64,000 nucleotides of DNA from Kluyvera genomosp. 1 (GCF_001266615.1 NZ_LGHZ01000029.1:1-64000), one strand, 5' to 3'; positions 8,515 through 17,568 are shown, counted from the stretch's first letter. The notes: a model not told the origin generated them from the sequence alone. Program-made: numbers and translations.

Positions 8515-9009
8515 TCACGCTGTGTCTTTTGAGGTCGCTTCGCTCAGCTTTCGCCCGGTGTATTCCGAGAGGTAGCCCACGCAGTTTCCCGCGAGGAAAC
8601 CCAGCAGCGTCACCCACCAGTTCAGGCCTGTGGCGAAAAATAGCGTCATGCCGAGAAAACCGCCGGGGATAAACGATGTGAGCCAGAATCGGCCCTGCCA
8701 GACGATAACCGCAGAGAAGGGCACCGTCATCACCACGCCGGCCCAAAATGTCGACAGGCTGCTCACCGTTGCCAGCCATCCCGAAGCCGCTGCGGCCAGA
8801 AATGCCCAAATGGCCCCGGAGTAATTCACCGCAAGGCTCTTCACAAAGCCTGTGTTGCCACCGCCCGCCGCGTAGAAACTACAAAAAGCAACAAAGCCTA
8901 TCGTGCCGAGCAATTCCCAGCCAGCCGTCAGCCCAACCTGCGAAGACACCATCTGCCAAAGACCTGCACAAATCCCAACAGTAATGCCCGTTGCGGTGAG
9001 TCCGTTCAT
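8515..9009 (-). CDS. DUF1097 inner-membrane protein
   Basis: 164 residues with about five hydrophobic segments and many small residues, typical of the DUF1097/YcdZ family of inner-membrane proteins. Motifs seen include FCSFYAAGG near residue 45, GWLATVSSL and FFATGLNWWVTLLGFLAGN. Start ATG at 9009, preceded by a GAGGAAAT ribosome site. It lies upstream of the LysR gene on the same strand and divergent from the ankyrin/FdrA cluster across a 240-base gap. In other enterobacteria such proteins occur beside FdrA-type clusters, so a role in uptake of the substrate is plausible but unproven. Confidence 0.8.
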   Translation of the reverse strand: MNGLTATGITVGICAGLWQMVSSQVGLTAGWELLGTIGFVAFCSFYAAGGGNTGFVKSLAVNYSGAIWAFLAAAASGWLATVSSLSTFWAGVVMTVPFSAVIVWQGRFWLTSFIPGGFLGMTLFFATGLNWWVTLLGFLAGNCVGYLSEYTGRKLSEATSKDTA

Positions 9010-9251
9010 GGTGATTTCCTCTTGTGTAGTGGTTTCGTGTTGAAACTATATAGAAAGAAAACCTGATTGAGTTAAGGGGCATAGCGTGAAAGAAATAAAC
9101 GGTGCACTGCCGCACAGTCTGTGCAGATTATTAAAATATTTTCAATAATCAGCCGGGTTATGGCGAATAAAATTTAAGCGGGTTCTTTTCTCCGATTTTC
9201 GTTGCTATTCTCAATTCATCAAAACAGCCACAAAAAATCAGGGGAATTATT

Positions 9252-9857
9252 ATGACTCACAATGATCTGATTGCTGATTACCTATTGGCTGCACAACAAG
9301 GTGAACTAACAAAATTAAAATCCTGCCTGCGCCAGGTAGTCGATATTAATGTCTGTAACCGTCAGGGGCAAACCGCAATTACGCTCGCCAGCCTGCATAA
9401 GAAATATGATTGCGTTGCGGCATTGATTGATGCAGGTGCGGATATTAATAAACAAGATCAAACCTGCTTAAACCCTTTTCTCATTAGCTGCCTGAATAAT
9501 GATTTAACGCTGTTACGATTAATTTTACCCGCGCGACCGGATTTAAATCGCTTAACGCGATTTGGTGGCGTAGGGCTCACTCCAGCCTGTGAAAAAGGCC
9601 ATCTTGAAATCGTCAAAGAGTTAATAATTCGTACTCACATTAACGTCAATCACACCAACTTTGTTGGCTGGACGCCGCTGCTCGAAGCCATTGTGCTAAA
9701 CGATGGCGGTGAAACCCAGCAGACGATTGTCGCCTTATTGCTGGAACACGGCGCCAGCCCGCACATGACCGACAAATACGGTAAAACACCTCTGGAACTG
9801 GCGCGGGAGAAGGGATTCGACGAAATTGCCCAGCTGCTGATTGCAGCCGGAGCCTGA
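9252..9857 (+). CDS. Ankyrin-repeat protein
   Basis: 201 residues with four to five ankyrin repeats covering almost the whole protein: GQTAITLASLHKKYDCVAAL, GADINKQD, GVGLTPACEKGHLEIVKEL, GWTPLLEAIVLNDGGETQQT, YGKTPLELAREKGFDEIAQL. No signal peptide or membrane segment, so cytoplasmic. AGGGGAATTATT ribosome site before the ATG at 9252. It is the first gene of the plus-strand cluster and is followed after 27 bases by the DUF2877 gene. Ankyrin proteins scaffold protein-protein contacts; a partner role for the carbamoyltransferase-like subunits is possible (inference). Confidence 0.85.
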   Translation: MTHNDLIADYLLAAQQGELTKLKSCLRQVVDINVCNRQGQTAITLASLHKKYDCVAALIDAGADINKQDQTCLNPFLISCLNNDLTLLRLILPARPDLNRLTRFGGVGLTPACEKGHLEIVKELIIRTHINVNHTNFVGWTPLLEAIVLNDGGETQQTIVALLLEHGASPHMTDKYGKTPLELAREKGFDEIAQLLIAAGA

Positions 9858-9884
9858 TAGGGGAGATGCGCTATCAACACCCCA

Positions 9885-10772
9885 ATGCGGCGGTGTGAGC
9901 GAGCGCTAACTGCAGATGAGCGCTTTCTTTCTGAGCGCGGCATCGGGCGAGTTGAACAGGTTTTTTCCCGGGCGGTAAACCTGTATCTCCCCGCACAGCA
10001 GCAATTGATGACGCTGTTGTGCGAAGACTACGACAATGCGCCTAATAGTAGTCGGTTAGCACTCACTCACTTTGACGGTCTGTTCCGGGCAGGTGAGCCG
10101 GTTCAGTTTTACCCTACAGGCGTTAGCGTTGGCGAGGACAAATGGCTGGACACCGTATCCTGTCAGCGCTGGCAACCGGTCATACCGCAGATAGATGACC
10201 AACAGTTTCAGAACATCCCCTGGCAACAGTGGAGCGCGCTGATTTACCAGCAGCTACAGGAAAATGAGACGTTGTTTCTCTGGCATGACGATAACCCGTT
10301 TTATCAGGCTATTGCTTTCGCCTTACAGCAACGGCGTAAAACCTTATTTAACGCAGTATTGCAGGGCCAGGAAATTACGTCGGCCGTCGCCAATATGGTG
10401 GGGCTGGGTATTGGTCTGACGCCGTCGGCGGATGATTATTTAGTGGGCTTGAGTTCGATTTTATTTATTAACGGCCATCCGGCGCAGAAATATCGCGATG
10501 ACTTTAATTCTGCATTGGCAGTGGCACGGGGAAATACCACTCAGCTCAGTGCTATTACGATGGAAGCTGCATTTTCGCAACGCTATCGTGAAAGTCTTTA
10601 TGGGTTTATTAACGGCATGATTAATGACCCCGCTCATTTTTCTATCCAGGCTATCGCCAATATTAAAAATATTGGCTCAAGTTCCGGCTGCGACATGCTG
10701 TACGGCATGGCGGACGCCTGCGCCCTGAGCCAAACGTATGGAGGAAATTATGTCAGTCAAAATAGTTATTAA
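9885..10772 (+). CDS. DUF2877 protein (AllH/YlbF-like carbamoyltransferase subunit)
   Basis: 295 residues. The conserved DUF2877 core is GLGIGLTPSADDYLVGLSSI at about residues 168-187, and the C-terminus has IGSSSGCDMLYGMADA, both seen in E. coli YlbF (AllH). In E. coli this protein acts with FdrA and YlbE in oxamate (carbamoyl-oxamate) transcarbamoylation. The start is uncertain: ATG 9885 has no well-spaced ribosome site, and the family similarity begins only around VFSRAVNLYLP (residue 29). The 3' end overlaps the fdrA-like gene by 23 bases, suggesting translational coupling. Confidence 0.82.
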   Translation: MRRCERALTADERFLSERGIGRVEQVFSRAVNLYLPAQQQLMTLLCEDYDNAPNSSRLALTHFDGLFRAGEPVQFYPTGVSVGEDKWLDTVSCQRWQPVIPQIDDQQFQNIPWQQWSALIYQQLQENETLFLWHDDNPFYQAIAFALQQRRKTLFNAVLQGQEITSAVANMVGLGIGLTPSADDYLVGLSSILFINGHPAQKYRDDFNSALAVARGNTTQLSAITMEAAFSQRYRESLYGFINGMINDPAHFSIQAIANIKNIGSSSGCDMLYGMADACALSQTYGGNYVSQNSY

Positions 10773-12297
10773 AAAGAACACGTATTTTGATTCGGTATCG
10801 CTTATGTCGATTTCCACCCGCGCCAACAAGCTCGACGGTGTCGATCAGGCATTTGTGGCGATGGCGACCGAGATGAACAAAGGGGTGCTGAAAAATTTGG
10901 GCCTGCTGACGCCGGAGCTTGATGAGGCGAAAAACGGCGATCTGATGATTGTTATCAACGGTAAAGCTGGCGCGGACAACGACCAGACGCTGGCGGCGAT
11001 TGAAGAGCTATTCACGAAGAAGGCCGAGAGCGGCTCGCACGAAGCGCGCTACGCTACGCTTGCCAGCGCCAAAAAACACGTACCGGAGAGCAATCTGGCC
11101 GTCATTTCGGTCAACGGTCTGTTTGCCGCCCGTGAAGCGCGTCAGGCGCTGCAAAACGATCTTAACGTGATGCTGTTTTCCGATAACGTCACCATCGAAG
11201 ATGAACGGGAGCTTAAGCAGCTGGCGCATGAAAAAGGGCTGTTGATGATGGGCCCAGACTGCGGCACTGCCATTATTAACGGCGCGGCACTGTGCTTTGG
11301 TAACGCGGTGCGTCGCGGCAATATCGGTATCGTCGGTGCCTCGGGTACCGGCAGCCAGGAACTGAGCGTACGCATCCACGATTTTGGCGGTGGCATTTCG
11401 CAGCTGATTGGTACCGGTGGTCGCGATTTGAGTGAGAAAATCGGTGGGCTGATGATGCTGGATGCAATCGGCATGCTGGAAAACGATCCGCAAACCGAAA
11501 TTATCGTCCTGGTTTCTAAACCGCCAGCGCCAGCCGTGGCGCAGAAAGTACTGGAACGCGCTCGTGCCTGCCGTAAACCGGTGGTGGTCTGTTTCCTCGG
11601 TCGCGCTGAGCCGCCGGCTGATGAACAAGGTCTGCAATTTGCCCGTGGCACCAAAGACGCCGCGCTGAAAGCGGTGCTGCTGAGCGGCGTAAATAAAGCG
11701 TCGTTAGATCTGCATCCGTTAAATGGCGCATTGGTTCGCGATATGCGCGCTCTGTTAACCCCGCAACAAAAGTACATTCGCGGTCTGTTCTGCGGCGGTA
11801 CGCTGTGCGATGAAACCCTGTTTGCGGTGATGGAGAAACACGGCGACGTTTACAGCAACATCCAGCCGGATCCTGCCTTCCGTCTGACGGATATCAACCA
11901 CAGCATTAAACACACTTTCCTTGATTTCGGTGATGACGATTTCACCAACGGCAAGCCGCATCCGATGATCGATCCAACCAACCGTATTAGCCGATTGCTC
12001 CAGGAAGCGTGCGACCCAGAAGTGGGCGTGGTGGTGATGGACTTCGTGCTGGGATTCGGATCGCATGAAGATCCGGTAGGTTCGACCATCGAGGCGATCA
12101 AAGAGGCGAAAGCGATCGCCAAAGCCGACGGACGCGAGTTGGTGATCCTCGGCTATGTACTGGGCACCGATCTGGACACGCCGCCGCTGGAACAACAGCG
12201 TCAGATGCTGAGCGATGCAGGGGTGATCCTCGCCAGTAGCAGCACCAATACCGGATTGCTAGCCCGTGAAATTATCTGCAAAGGGGAGGAAGCCTGA
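10750..12297 (+). CDS. fdrA: FdrA-family protein (acyl-CoA-synthetase-like carbamoyltransferase subunit)
   Basis: 515 residues from the ATG at 10750, which has a GGAGGAAATT site directly in front (the ATG at 10738 is part of that region). It aligns along its length with E. coli FdrA: FSDNVTIEDERELKQLAHEK, GLLMMGPDCGTAIINGAAL, IGIVGASGTGSQEL, GGRDLSEKIGG, FCGGTLCDET and HPMIDPTNR. The fold is that of succinyl-CoA-synthetase alpha-like Rossmann domains in tandem. In E. coli FdrA is a subunit of the oxamate carbamoyltransferase that produces carbamoyl phosphate for carbamate kinase. Its stop overlaps the start of the DUF1116 gene (TGATG). Confidence 0.9.
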   Translation: MSVKIVIKKNTYFDSVSLMSISTRANKLDGVDQAFVAMATEMNKGVLKNLGLLTPELDEAKNGDLMIVINGKAGADNDQTLAAIEELFTKKAESGSHEARYATLASAKKHVPESNLAVISVNGLFAAREARQALQNDLNVMLFSDNVTIEDERELKQLAHEKGLLMMGPDCGTAIINGAALCFGNAVRRGNIGIVGASGTGSQELSVRIHDFGGGISQLIGTGGRDLSEKIGGLMMLDAIGMLENDPQTEIIVLVSKPPAPAVAQKVLERARACRKPVVVCFLGRAEPPADEQGLQFARGTKDAALKAVLLSGVNKASLDLHPLNGALVRDMRALLTPQQKYIRGLFCGGTLCDETLFAVMEKHGDVYSNIQPDPAFRLTDINHSIKHTFLDFGDDDFTNGKPHPMIDPTNRISRLLQEACDPEVGVVVMDFVLGFGSHEDPVGSTIEAIKEAKAIAKADGRELVILGYVLGTDLDTPPLEQQRQMLSDAGVILASSSTNTGLLAREIICKGEEA

Positions 12298-13715
12298 TGA
12301 GCCAGTCACTGTTTACCCAGCCGTTGAACGTGATTAACGTGGGTATCGAGATGTTTAGCGATGACCTAAAAAAGCAGCATGTCGCTGTCACCCAGCTCGA
12401 CTGGACGCCGCCGGGCCAGGGCAACATGCAGATTGTGAACGCGCTAGACAGTATCGCGGACTCCCCGCTGGCGGACAAAATTGCCGCCGCTAACCAGCAG
12501 GCGCTGGAACGGATTATTCAGTCGCATCCGGTGCTGATCGGCTTTGACCAGGCGATCAACGTGGTGCCGGGTATGACGCCGAAAACCATTCTTCATGCCG
12601 GCCCGCCGGTGAAGTGGGAGAACATGTGCGGCGCGATGAAGGGCGCAGTGACCGGGGCGCTGGTGTTTGAAGGGTTGGCAAAAGATATCGACGAAGCCGC
12701 TGTCCTCGCGGCTTCCGGGGAGATCACCTTCTCACCGTGCCACGAACATGACTGCGTGGGATCGATGGCGGGCGTGACCTCGGCGTCGATGTTTATGCAT
12801 ATCGTGGAGAACAAAACCTACGGCAACATCGCTTATACCAACATGAGCGAGCAGATGGCCAAGATTCTGCGCATGGGGGCCAACGACCAAAGCGTTATTG
12901 ACCGTCTGAACTGGATGCGCGATGTGCAGGGCCCGATGCTGCGCGAGGCGATGAAGATTATCGGTGAGATTGATCTGCGCTTAATGCTGGCTCAGGCGCT
13001 GCACATGGGCGATGAGTGCCACAACCGCAACAATGCGGGCACCACGCTGCTCATTCAGGCACTGACGCCGGGGATTATTCAGGCGGGTTATTCCGTTGAG
13101 CAGCAGCGTGAAGTGTTCGAATTTGTCGCCAGCAGCGATTACTTCTCCGGCCCAACGTGGATGGCGATGTGTAAAGCGGCGATGGACGCGGCGCACGGCA
13201 TTGAGTACAGCACCGTGGTGACCACCATGGCGCGCAACGGCGTTGAGTTCGGTCTGCGGGTCAGCGGCCTGCCGGGGCAGTGGTTTACCGGCCCGGCACA
13301 GCAGGTTATCGGCCCGATGTTCGCAGGGTATAAACCGGAAGACTCGGGGCTGGATATCGGCGACAGCGCGATCACTGAAACCTACGGTATCGGCGGTTTT
13401 GCGATGGCGACGGCACCGGCCATCGTGGCGCTGGTGGGCGGCACGGTAGAAGAAGCTATCGACTTCTCGCGCCAGATGCGGGAAATCACGCTGGGCGAAA
13501 ACCCGAACGTCACCATCCCTTTGCTGGGCTTTATGGGCGTGCCGACGGCTATCGATATCACCCGTGTAGGCAGCAGCGGCATTCTGCCGGTGATCAACAC
13601 CGCCATTGCGCACAAAGATGCGGGGATCGGCATGATTGGTGCCGGGATTGTTCATCCGCCGTTTGCCTGCTTTGAGAAGGCCATTCTGAGCTGGTGCGAG
13701 CGCTACAGCGCGTAA
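12297..13715 (+). CDS. DUF1116 protein (YlbE/AllG-like carbamoyltransferase subunit)
   Basis: 472 residues; start ATG overlaps the fdrA stop by one base, so translation is coupled. Characteristic DUF1116 stretches: HAGPPVKWENMCGAMKGAV, SPCHEHDCVGSMAGVTSASM, NRNNAGTTLLIQALTPGII, ARNGVEFGLRVSGLPGQWF and TPIPLLGFMGVPTAID-like end region. This family is always beside FdrA. Cytoplasmic, no signal peptide. With DUF2877, FdrA and carbamate kinase it would release carbamoyl phosphate from a ureido compound and conserve it as ATP. The natural substrate of this copy is not shown by the sequence. Confidence 0.9.
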   Translation: MSQSLFTQPLNVINVGIEMFSDDLKKQHVAVTQLDWTPPGQGNMQIVNALDSIADSPLADKIAAANQQALERIIQSHPVLIGFDQAINVVPGMTPKTILHAGPPVKWENMCGAMKGAVTGALVFEGLAKDIDEAAVLAASGEITFSPCHEHDCVGSMAGVTSASMFMHIVENKTYGNIAYTNMSEQMAKILRMGANDQSVIDRLNWMRDVQGPMLREAMKIIGEIDLRLMLAQALHMGDECHNRNNAGTTLLIQALTPGIIQAGYSVEQQREVFEFVASSDYFSGPTWMAMCKAAMDAAHGIEYSTVVTTMARNGVEFGLRVSGLPGQWFTGPAQQVIGPMFAGYKPEDSGLDIGDSAITETYGIGGFAMATAPAIVALVGGTVEEAIDFSRQMREITLGENPNVTIPLLGFMGVPTAIDITRVGSSGILPVINTAIAHKDAGIGMIGAGIVHPPFACFEKAILSWCERYSA

Positions 13716-13721
13716 CAGCGC

Positions 13722-13789
13722 TGGGGTGAGGGTTGCCGCTCAGCGCACTAACCCTCACCCCAACCCTCTCCCTTAAAAAGGGAGAGGGT
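13722..13789. repeat. Two adjacent perfect palindromes between operon genes
   Basis: TGGGGTGAGGGTT (13722-13734) pairs with AACCCTCACCCCA (13750-13762), and ACCCTCTCCCTT (13763-13774) pairs with AAGGGAGAGGGT (13778-13789). The pair sits in the 125-base gap between the DUF1116 and carbamate kinase genes. The sequence type (ACCCTCACCCC...CCCTCTCCC...GGGAGAGGG) is a dispersed repeat of enterobacterial genomes, comparable to REP/BIME elements; it may stabilise or attenuate the mRNA. Confidence 0.8.
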
Positions 13790-13840
13790 GCTAACCCAAC
13801 AACAATAATCACATCACCTTCTGCACTGGAAACCTACACG

Positions 13841-14788
13841 ATGAAAGAACTTGTGGTCGTTGCCATTGGTGGCAACAGCATTATCAAAGACAACGCCAGT
13901 CAGTCGATTGAACATCAGGCAGAGGCGGTGAAAGCGGTCGCCGACACGGTGCTGGAGATGCTGGCGTCGGATTACAACATTGTGCTGACGCACGGTAACG
14001 GCCCGCAGGTGGGGCTGGATCTGCGTCGCGCGGAGATCGCCCACGAGCGCGAAGGGCTGCCGTTAACGCCGCTCGCCAACTGCGTCGCCGATACGCAGGG
14101 CGGGATTGGCTATTTGATTCAGCAGGCGCTGAACAATCGACTGGCCAAACGCGGTGAGCAAAAAGCGGTGACGGTGGTGACGCAGGTGGAAGTGGATAAA
14201 AACGATCCGGGCTTTGCCAATCCGACCAAACCGATCGGCGCATTCTTCAGTGCCGAGCAGTGCGACGAGCTGCAAAAAGCGAACCCGACCTGGCGATTTG
14301 TCGACGATTCCGGGCGCGGCTACCGTCGCATTGTTGCTTCACCGGAACCCAAGCGCATCGTGGAATCCGAAGCCATTCAAGCGCTGGCGCAGAAAGGCTT
14401 TTTGGTCATTGGCGCAGGCGGCGGCGGTATTCCGGTTGTGCTGGGGGAAGAGGGGGATTATCACAGCGTGGACGCAGTGATCGATAAGGATCTCTCGACC
14501 GCGCTGCTGGCACGCGAGATCCACGCCGATATTCTGGTGATCACCACCGGCGTGGAAAAAGTGTGTATCCACTTTGGTAAACCTGAGCAGCAGTCGCTGG
14601 GGCAAGTGGATATCGCCACCATGACGCGCTACATGCATGAAGGCCACTTCCCGGCGGGCAGCATGCTACCAAAGATTGTCGCCAGCCTACAGTTCTTACA
14701 ACACGGCGGGAAACGGGTGATTATCACCACGCCGGAATGTCTGCCCGCCGCACTGCGTGGTGAAACGGGCACCCATATCATCCATTAA
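13841..14788 (+). CDS. Carbamate kinase
   Basis: 315 residues, the usual size. Start ATG at 13841; the in-frame extension upstream reads through the palindromic repeat and is not coding. Family motifs: VVAIGGNSI near the start, LTHGNGPQVGL, GRGYRRIVASPEPKRIVE, GAGGGGIPV, DKDLSTALLA and FPAGSMLPK near the end. The enzyme makes ATP and carbamate from carbamoyl phosphate and ADP. Directly downstream of FdrA/DUF1116, it would be the energy-conserving last step of the pathway, like YbcF (AllK) in E. coli; the protein looks closer to the YqeA/ArcC group. Confidence 0.93.
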   Translation: MKELVVVAIGGNSIIKDNASQSIEHQAEAVKAVADTVLEMLASDYNIVLTHGNGPQVGLDLRRAEIAHEREGLPLTPLANCVADTQGGIGYLIQQALNNRLAKRGEQKAVTVVTQVEVDKNDPGFANPTKPIGAFFSAEQCDELQKANPTWRFVDDSGRGYRRIVASPEPKRIVESEAIQALAQKGFLVIGAGGGGIPVVLGEEGDYHSVDAVIDKDLSTALLAREIHADILVITTGVEKVCIHFGKPEQQSLGQVDIATMTRYMHEGHFPAGSMLPKIVASLQFLQHGGKRVIITTPECLPAALRGETGTHIIH

Positions 14789-14803
14789 AATTAAGGAACG
14801 ACG

Positions 14804-16186
14804 ATGCAAGAGAACAAAAGTCGCCGTGAGTTTCTCAGCAATAGCGGCAAAATAGTCACCGCTGCTGCGCTGTTTGGCGCGACTGCCCCCGTGGCGTATG
14901 CTGCCACTTCCGGCGCTGCCGTCTGCGAAACCAAAGGAACCATGAATATTACCGACAGCCACTATTATCTCGACAACGTGCTGCTCGAAACGGGCTTTGA
15001 TTACGAAGGGGCGGTTGCTGTACATACCCGTACCGCGCTGCATACCGTGGAGATAAGCGAGGGCAAGATCGTCGCGCTACGCGACAACAAAAACCATCCG
15101 GACGCGACGCTGCCGCACTATGATGCCGGTGGTAAATTGATGCTTCCCGCGATGCGCGATATGCATATTCACCTGGATAAAACGTTCTACGGCGGTCCAT
15201 GGCGTTCGCTCAATCGCCCGGCGGGTACCACCATTCAGGACATGATTAAGCTCGAGCAAAAACTGCTGCCCGAACTGCAGCCCTACACCCAGGAGCGCGC
15301 CGGGAAGCTGATTGATCTGCTGCAATCAAAAGGCACCACGATTGCCCGTAGCCACTGCAATATCGAACCGGTGTCGGGGCTGAAAAATCTCGAAAATCTC
15401 CAGGCGGTGCTGGCACGACGCAAAGCCGATTTCGACTGTGAAATTGTCGCGTTCCCGCAGCACGGCCTGCTGTTATCGAAATCAGAACCGCTGATGCGTG
15501 AAGCGATGCAGGCCGGGGCGCACTACGTTGGTGGGCTGGATCCGACGAACGTTGACGGTGCGATGGAAAAATCCCTCGATACTATGTTCCAGATAGCTAT
15601 CGATTACCAAAAAGGGGTCGATATTCATCTGCATGAAACCAGCCCAGCGGGTATCGCGGCGGTGAAATATATGGTGGAAACCGTTGAGAAAACGCCGCAG
15701 CTCAAGGGAAAAGTGACCATCAGCCACGCTTTTGCGCTGGCTATGATGAATGAACAGCAGGTGGATGAGATTGCGACACGGATGGCGGCACAGCAGATTT
15801 CTATCGCCTCAACGGTGCCAATCGGTACGCTGCATATGCCGCTGAAACAGCTGCGGGATAAAGGTGTGACGGTCATGACCGGCACCGACAGTGCTATCGA
15901 CCATTGGGCTCCGTATGGCCTTGGCGATATGTTGGAGAAAGCGAACCTTTATGCCCAGCTGTATATTCGCCCGAACGAGCAAAACCTGTCGCGCTCGTTG
16001 TTCCTCGCCACTGGTGACGTCATGCCGCTCAACGAGAAAGGTGAGCAGGTCTGGCCAAAGGTGCAGGATGACGCGAGCTTTGTGCTGGTGGATGCTTCGT
16101 GCTCGGCGGAGGCCGTCGCGAGGATCTCTCCGCGCACCGCCACGTTCCATAAGGGGCGGCTGGTCTGGGGGAGTGTGGCAAGTTAA
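14804..16186 (+). CDS. Tat-exported amidohydrolase (cytosine-deaminase-like)
   Basis: 460 residues. The N-terminus has a textbook twin-arginine motif SRREFLS (residues 6-12) and then a hydrophobic stretch ending TAPVAYA-ATS, so the protein should be folded with its metal and exported to the periplasm by Tat. The catalytic part has the amidohydrolase metal ligands MHIHLDKT (HxH), HLHET, ISHAF and TGTDSAIDHW (Asp), closest in pattern to cytosine deaminase and related N-acyl or cyclic ureide hydrolases. It starts 15 bases after carbamate kinase behind AAGGAACG, so it belongs to the operon. Probably it opens or deaminates the substrate outside the cytoplasm before uptake. Confidence 0.87.
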   Translation: MQENKSRREFLSNSGKIVTAAALFGATAPVAYAATSGAAVCETKGTMNITDSHYYLDNVLLETGFDYEGAVAVHTRTALHTVEISEGKIVALRDNKNHPDATLPHYDAGGKLMLPAMRDMHIHLDKTFYGGPWRSLNRPAGTTIQDMIKLEQKLLPELQPYTQERAGKLIDLLQSKGTTIARSHCNIEPVSGLKNLENLQAVLARRKADFDCEIVAFPQHGLLLSKSEPLMREAMQAGAHYVGGLDPTNVDGAMEKSLDTMFQIAIDYQKGVDIHLHETSPAGIAAVKYMVETVEKTPQLKGKVTISHAFALAMMNEQQVDEIATRMAAQQISIASTVPIGTLHMPLKQLRDKGVTVMTGTDSAIDHWAPYGLGDMLEKANLYAQLYIRPNEQNLSRSLFLATGDVMPLNEKGEQVWPKVQDDASFVLVDASCSAEAVARISPRTATFHKGRLVWGSVAS

Positions 16187-16203
16187 CGAGCCGCTTCTTT
16201 CAA

Positions 16204-16231
16204 CATAATCCCGGCGTCAGCCGGGATTATG
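16204..16231. terminator. Intergenic hairpin between convergent operons
   Basis: CATAATCCCGGC and GCCGGGATTATG form a perfect 12-bp stem with loop GTCA between the ends of the amidohydrolase gene (plus) and the EIIC gene (minus). There is no long T-tract on either side, but the place fits a bidirectional transcription stop. Confidence 0.65.
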
Positions 16232-16251
16232 TGGGTATTACCGTCCCGCCT

Positions 16252-17568
16252 TTATGGCTGAGTTTGCAGCTCGTCGCTCGCGCTGGCCATCAGGTGCTCT
16301 TCATGAAGATATTGCTTGTCTAACACCTTCACGAAAGGCAAATAAATGGCCGTCGCGATAACCAAATTGACCGCTTGTAAGAGAACCCCAGAAATCCCGG
16401 TGGTCAGGAATCCGGAAACAAAAATTGGCGTGGTCCAGGGGATAGATACGCCGGAAGTCGGGGGCACCCAACCGAGCGCGATAACCACGTAGGTCACTGT
16501 ACAAAGCACAATAGGTGTGAGCAGGAAAGGAATAAGCATCAGCGGGTTAAGCACAATCGGTAAACCAAAAATAATCGGTTCGTTGATATTAAATAACGCC
16601 GCAGGTGCCGCCAGTTTTGACAGTTGTTTCAGGCGGGTGCTTTTGGCAACCATAAAGATGCTGATGAGCAGTGCCCCGGTAAAGCCCGTGCCGCCAGCAA
16701 TCAAATACACGTCCCTGAATTGCTGAGTAATGATATTGGTTGCCGCCAGGCCTTCCTGCGTTTGCGCCAGATTTTGTGCGCTGAGCGTTTGCCAAATTGG
16801 CCCCATCACGGAGGTAACAATTGAGTCGCCATGAATGCCAAAGAACCAGAACAGGCTAATCATCAGCTCGGCAATGAGCTGGGAGAAGATGGAGTTGCCT
16901 AGATAGAGCAGCGGCTCCTGTAGCATGACGCTGATAAATTTCCCCGGCGTGCCGAAATGCGTGTTCTCAAATAGAACTTTGACGATTATCCAGAACAGCA
17001 GAACCACTAAAATCGGCACCAGCGATTTAAAGGATTTGGCAATCTCCATTGGCACGCTGTCTGGCATCTTGATGGTAAACGTTCGGTTTTCCAGAAACTC
17101 GACCATCTTGATGGTGATAACAGTGACAATAATTCCTAAGAACATCGATTCAGAGCTAAAGTCGAGCAGTGCATAAGCCCCTGCCACAATATTTCCTGAT
17201 TCTGTCGTGATGCTTCCCGGCAGCATTAAGAAGAATATAGAGACCGGTAAAATAGCGGTACTTTGACTGAGGTTGAGCTTTTCAACTAACTCCTTTGAGA
17301 ACGTGATGATGACTAACAACGTCATCAGGCCATAGCTGGCGTTAATTCCGTAATTGAGCTTATCCAGCGTCCCTTTTCCCAGCAGTGAGGTCATAAATTC
17401 GTTATACCCGCTGATAGGGAAATTGGTTAAAAGCAGAAAAAATGAGCCAACAATTAAAAAAGGAATCAGGGCAATAAACGCGTTCTTGAGTGCGGTCAGG
17501 TAGATGTTTGACGAGATTTTCTCGGCCAACGGCAACATCTTTTGTTCGAGTAGAGAGGTTATGCTCAT
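16252..17568 (-). CDS. PTS lactose/cellobiose-family EIIC permease
   Basis: 438 residues with about ten membrane segments. It begins MSITSLLEQKMLPLAEKISS as CelB/ChbC-type EIIC proteins do, and contains FNINEPIIFGLPIVLNPLML, the conserved family signature around the sugar-binding glutamate, and WVPPTSGVSIPWTTPIF. It would carry and phosphorylate a beta-linked disaccharide. It is the last gene of a minus-strand operon; it starts six bases after the NagB-like stop. No EIIA or EIIB gene is present in the operon, so it must borrow these from another cellobiose/chitobiose system. Confidence 0.9.
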   Translation of the reverse strand: MSITSLLEQKMLPLAEKISSNIYLTALKNAFIALIPFLIVGSFFLLLTNFPISGYNEFMTSLLGKGTLDKLNYGINASYGLMTLLVIITFSKELVEKLNLSQSTAILPVSIFFLMLPGSITTESGNIVAGAYALLDFSSESMFLGIIVTVITIKMVEFLENRTFTIKMPDSVPMEIAKSFKSLVPILVVLLFWIIVKVLFENTHFGTPGKFISVMLQEPLLYLGNSIFSQLIAELMISLFWFFGIHGDSIVTSVMGPIWQTLSAQNLAQTQEGLAATNIITQQFRDVYLIAGGTGFTGALLISIFMVAKSTRLKQLSKLAAPAALFNINEPIIFGLPIVLNPLMLIPFLLTPIVLCTVTYVVIALGWVPPTSGVSIPWTTPIFVSGFLTTGISGVLLQAVNLVIATAIYLPFVKVLDKQYLHEEHLMASASDELQTQP

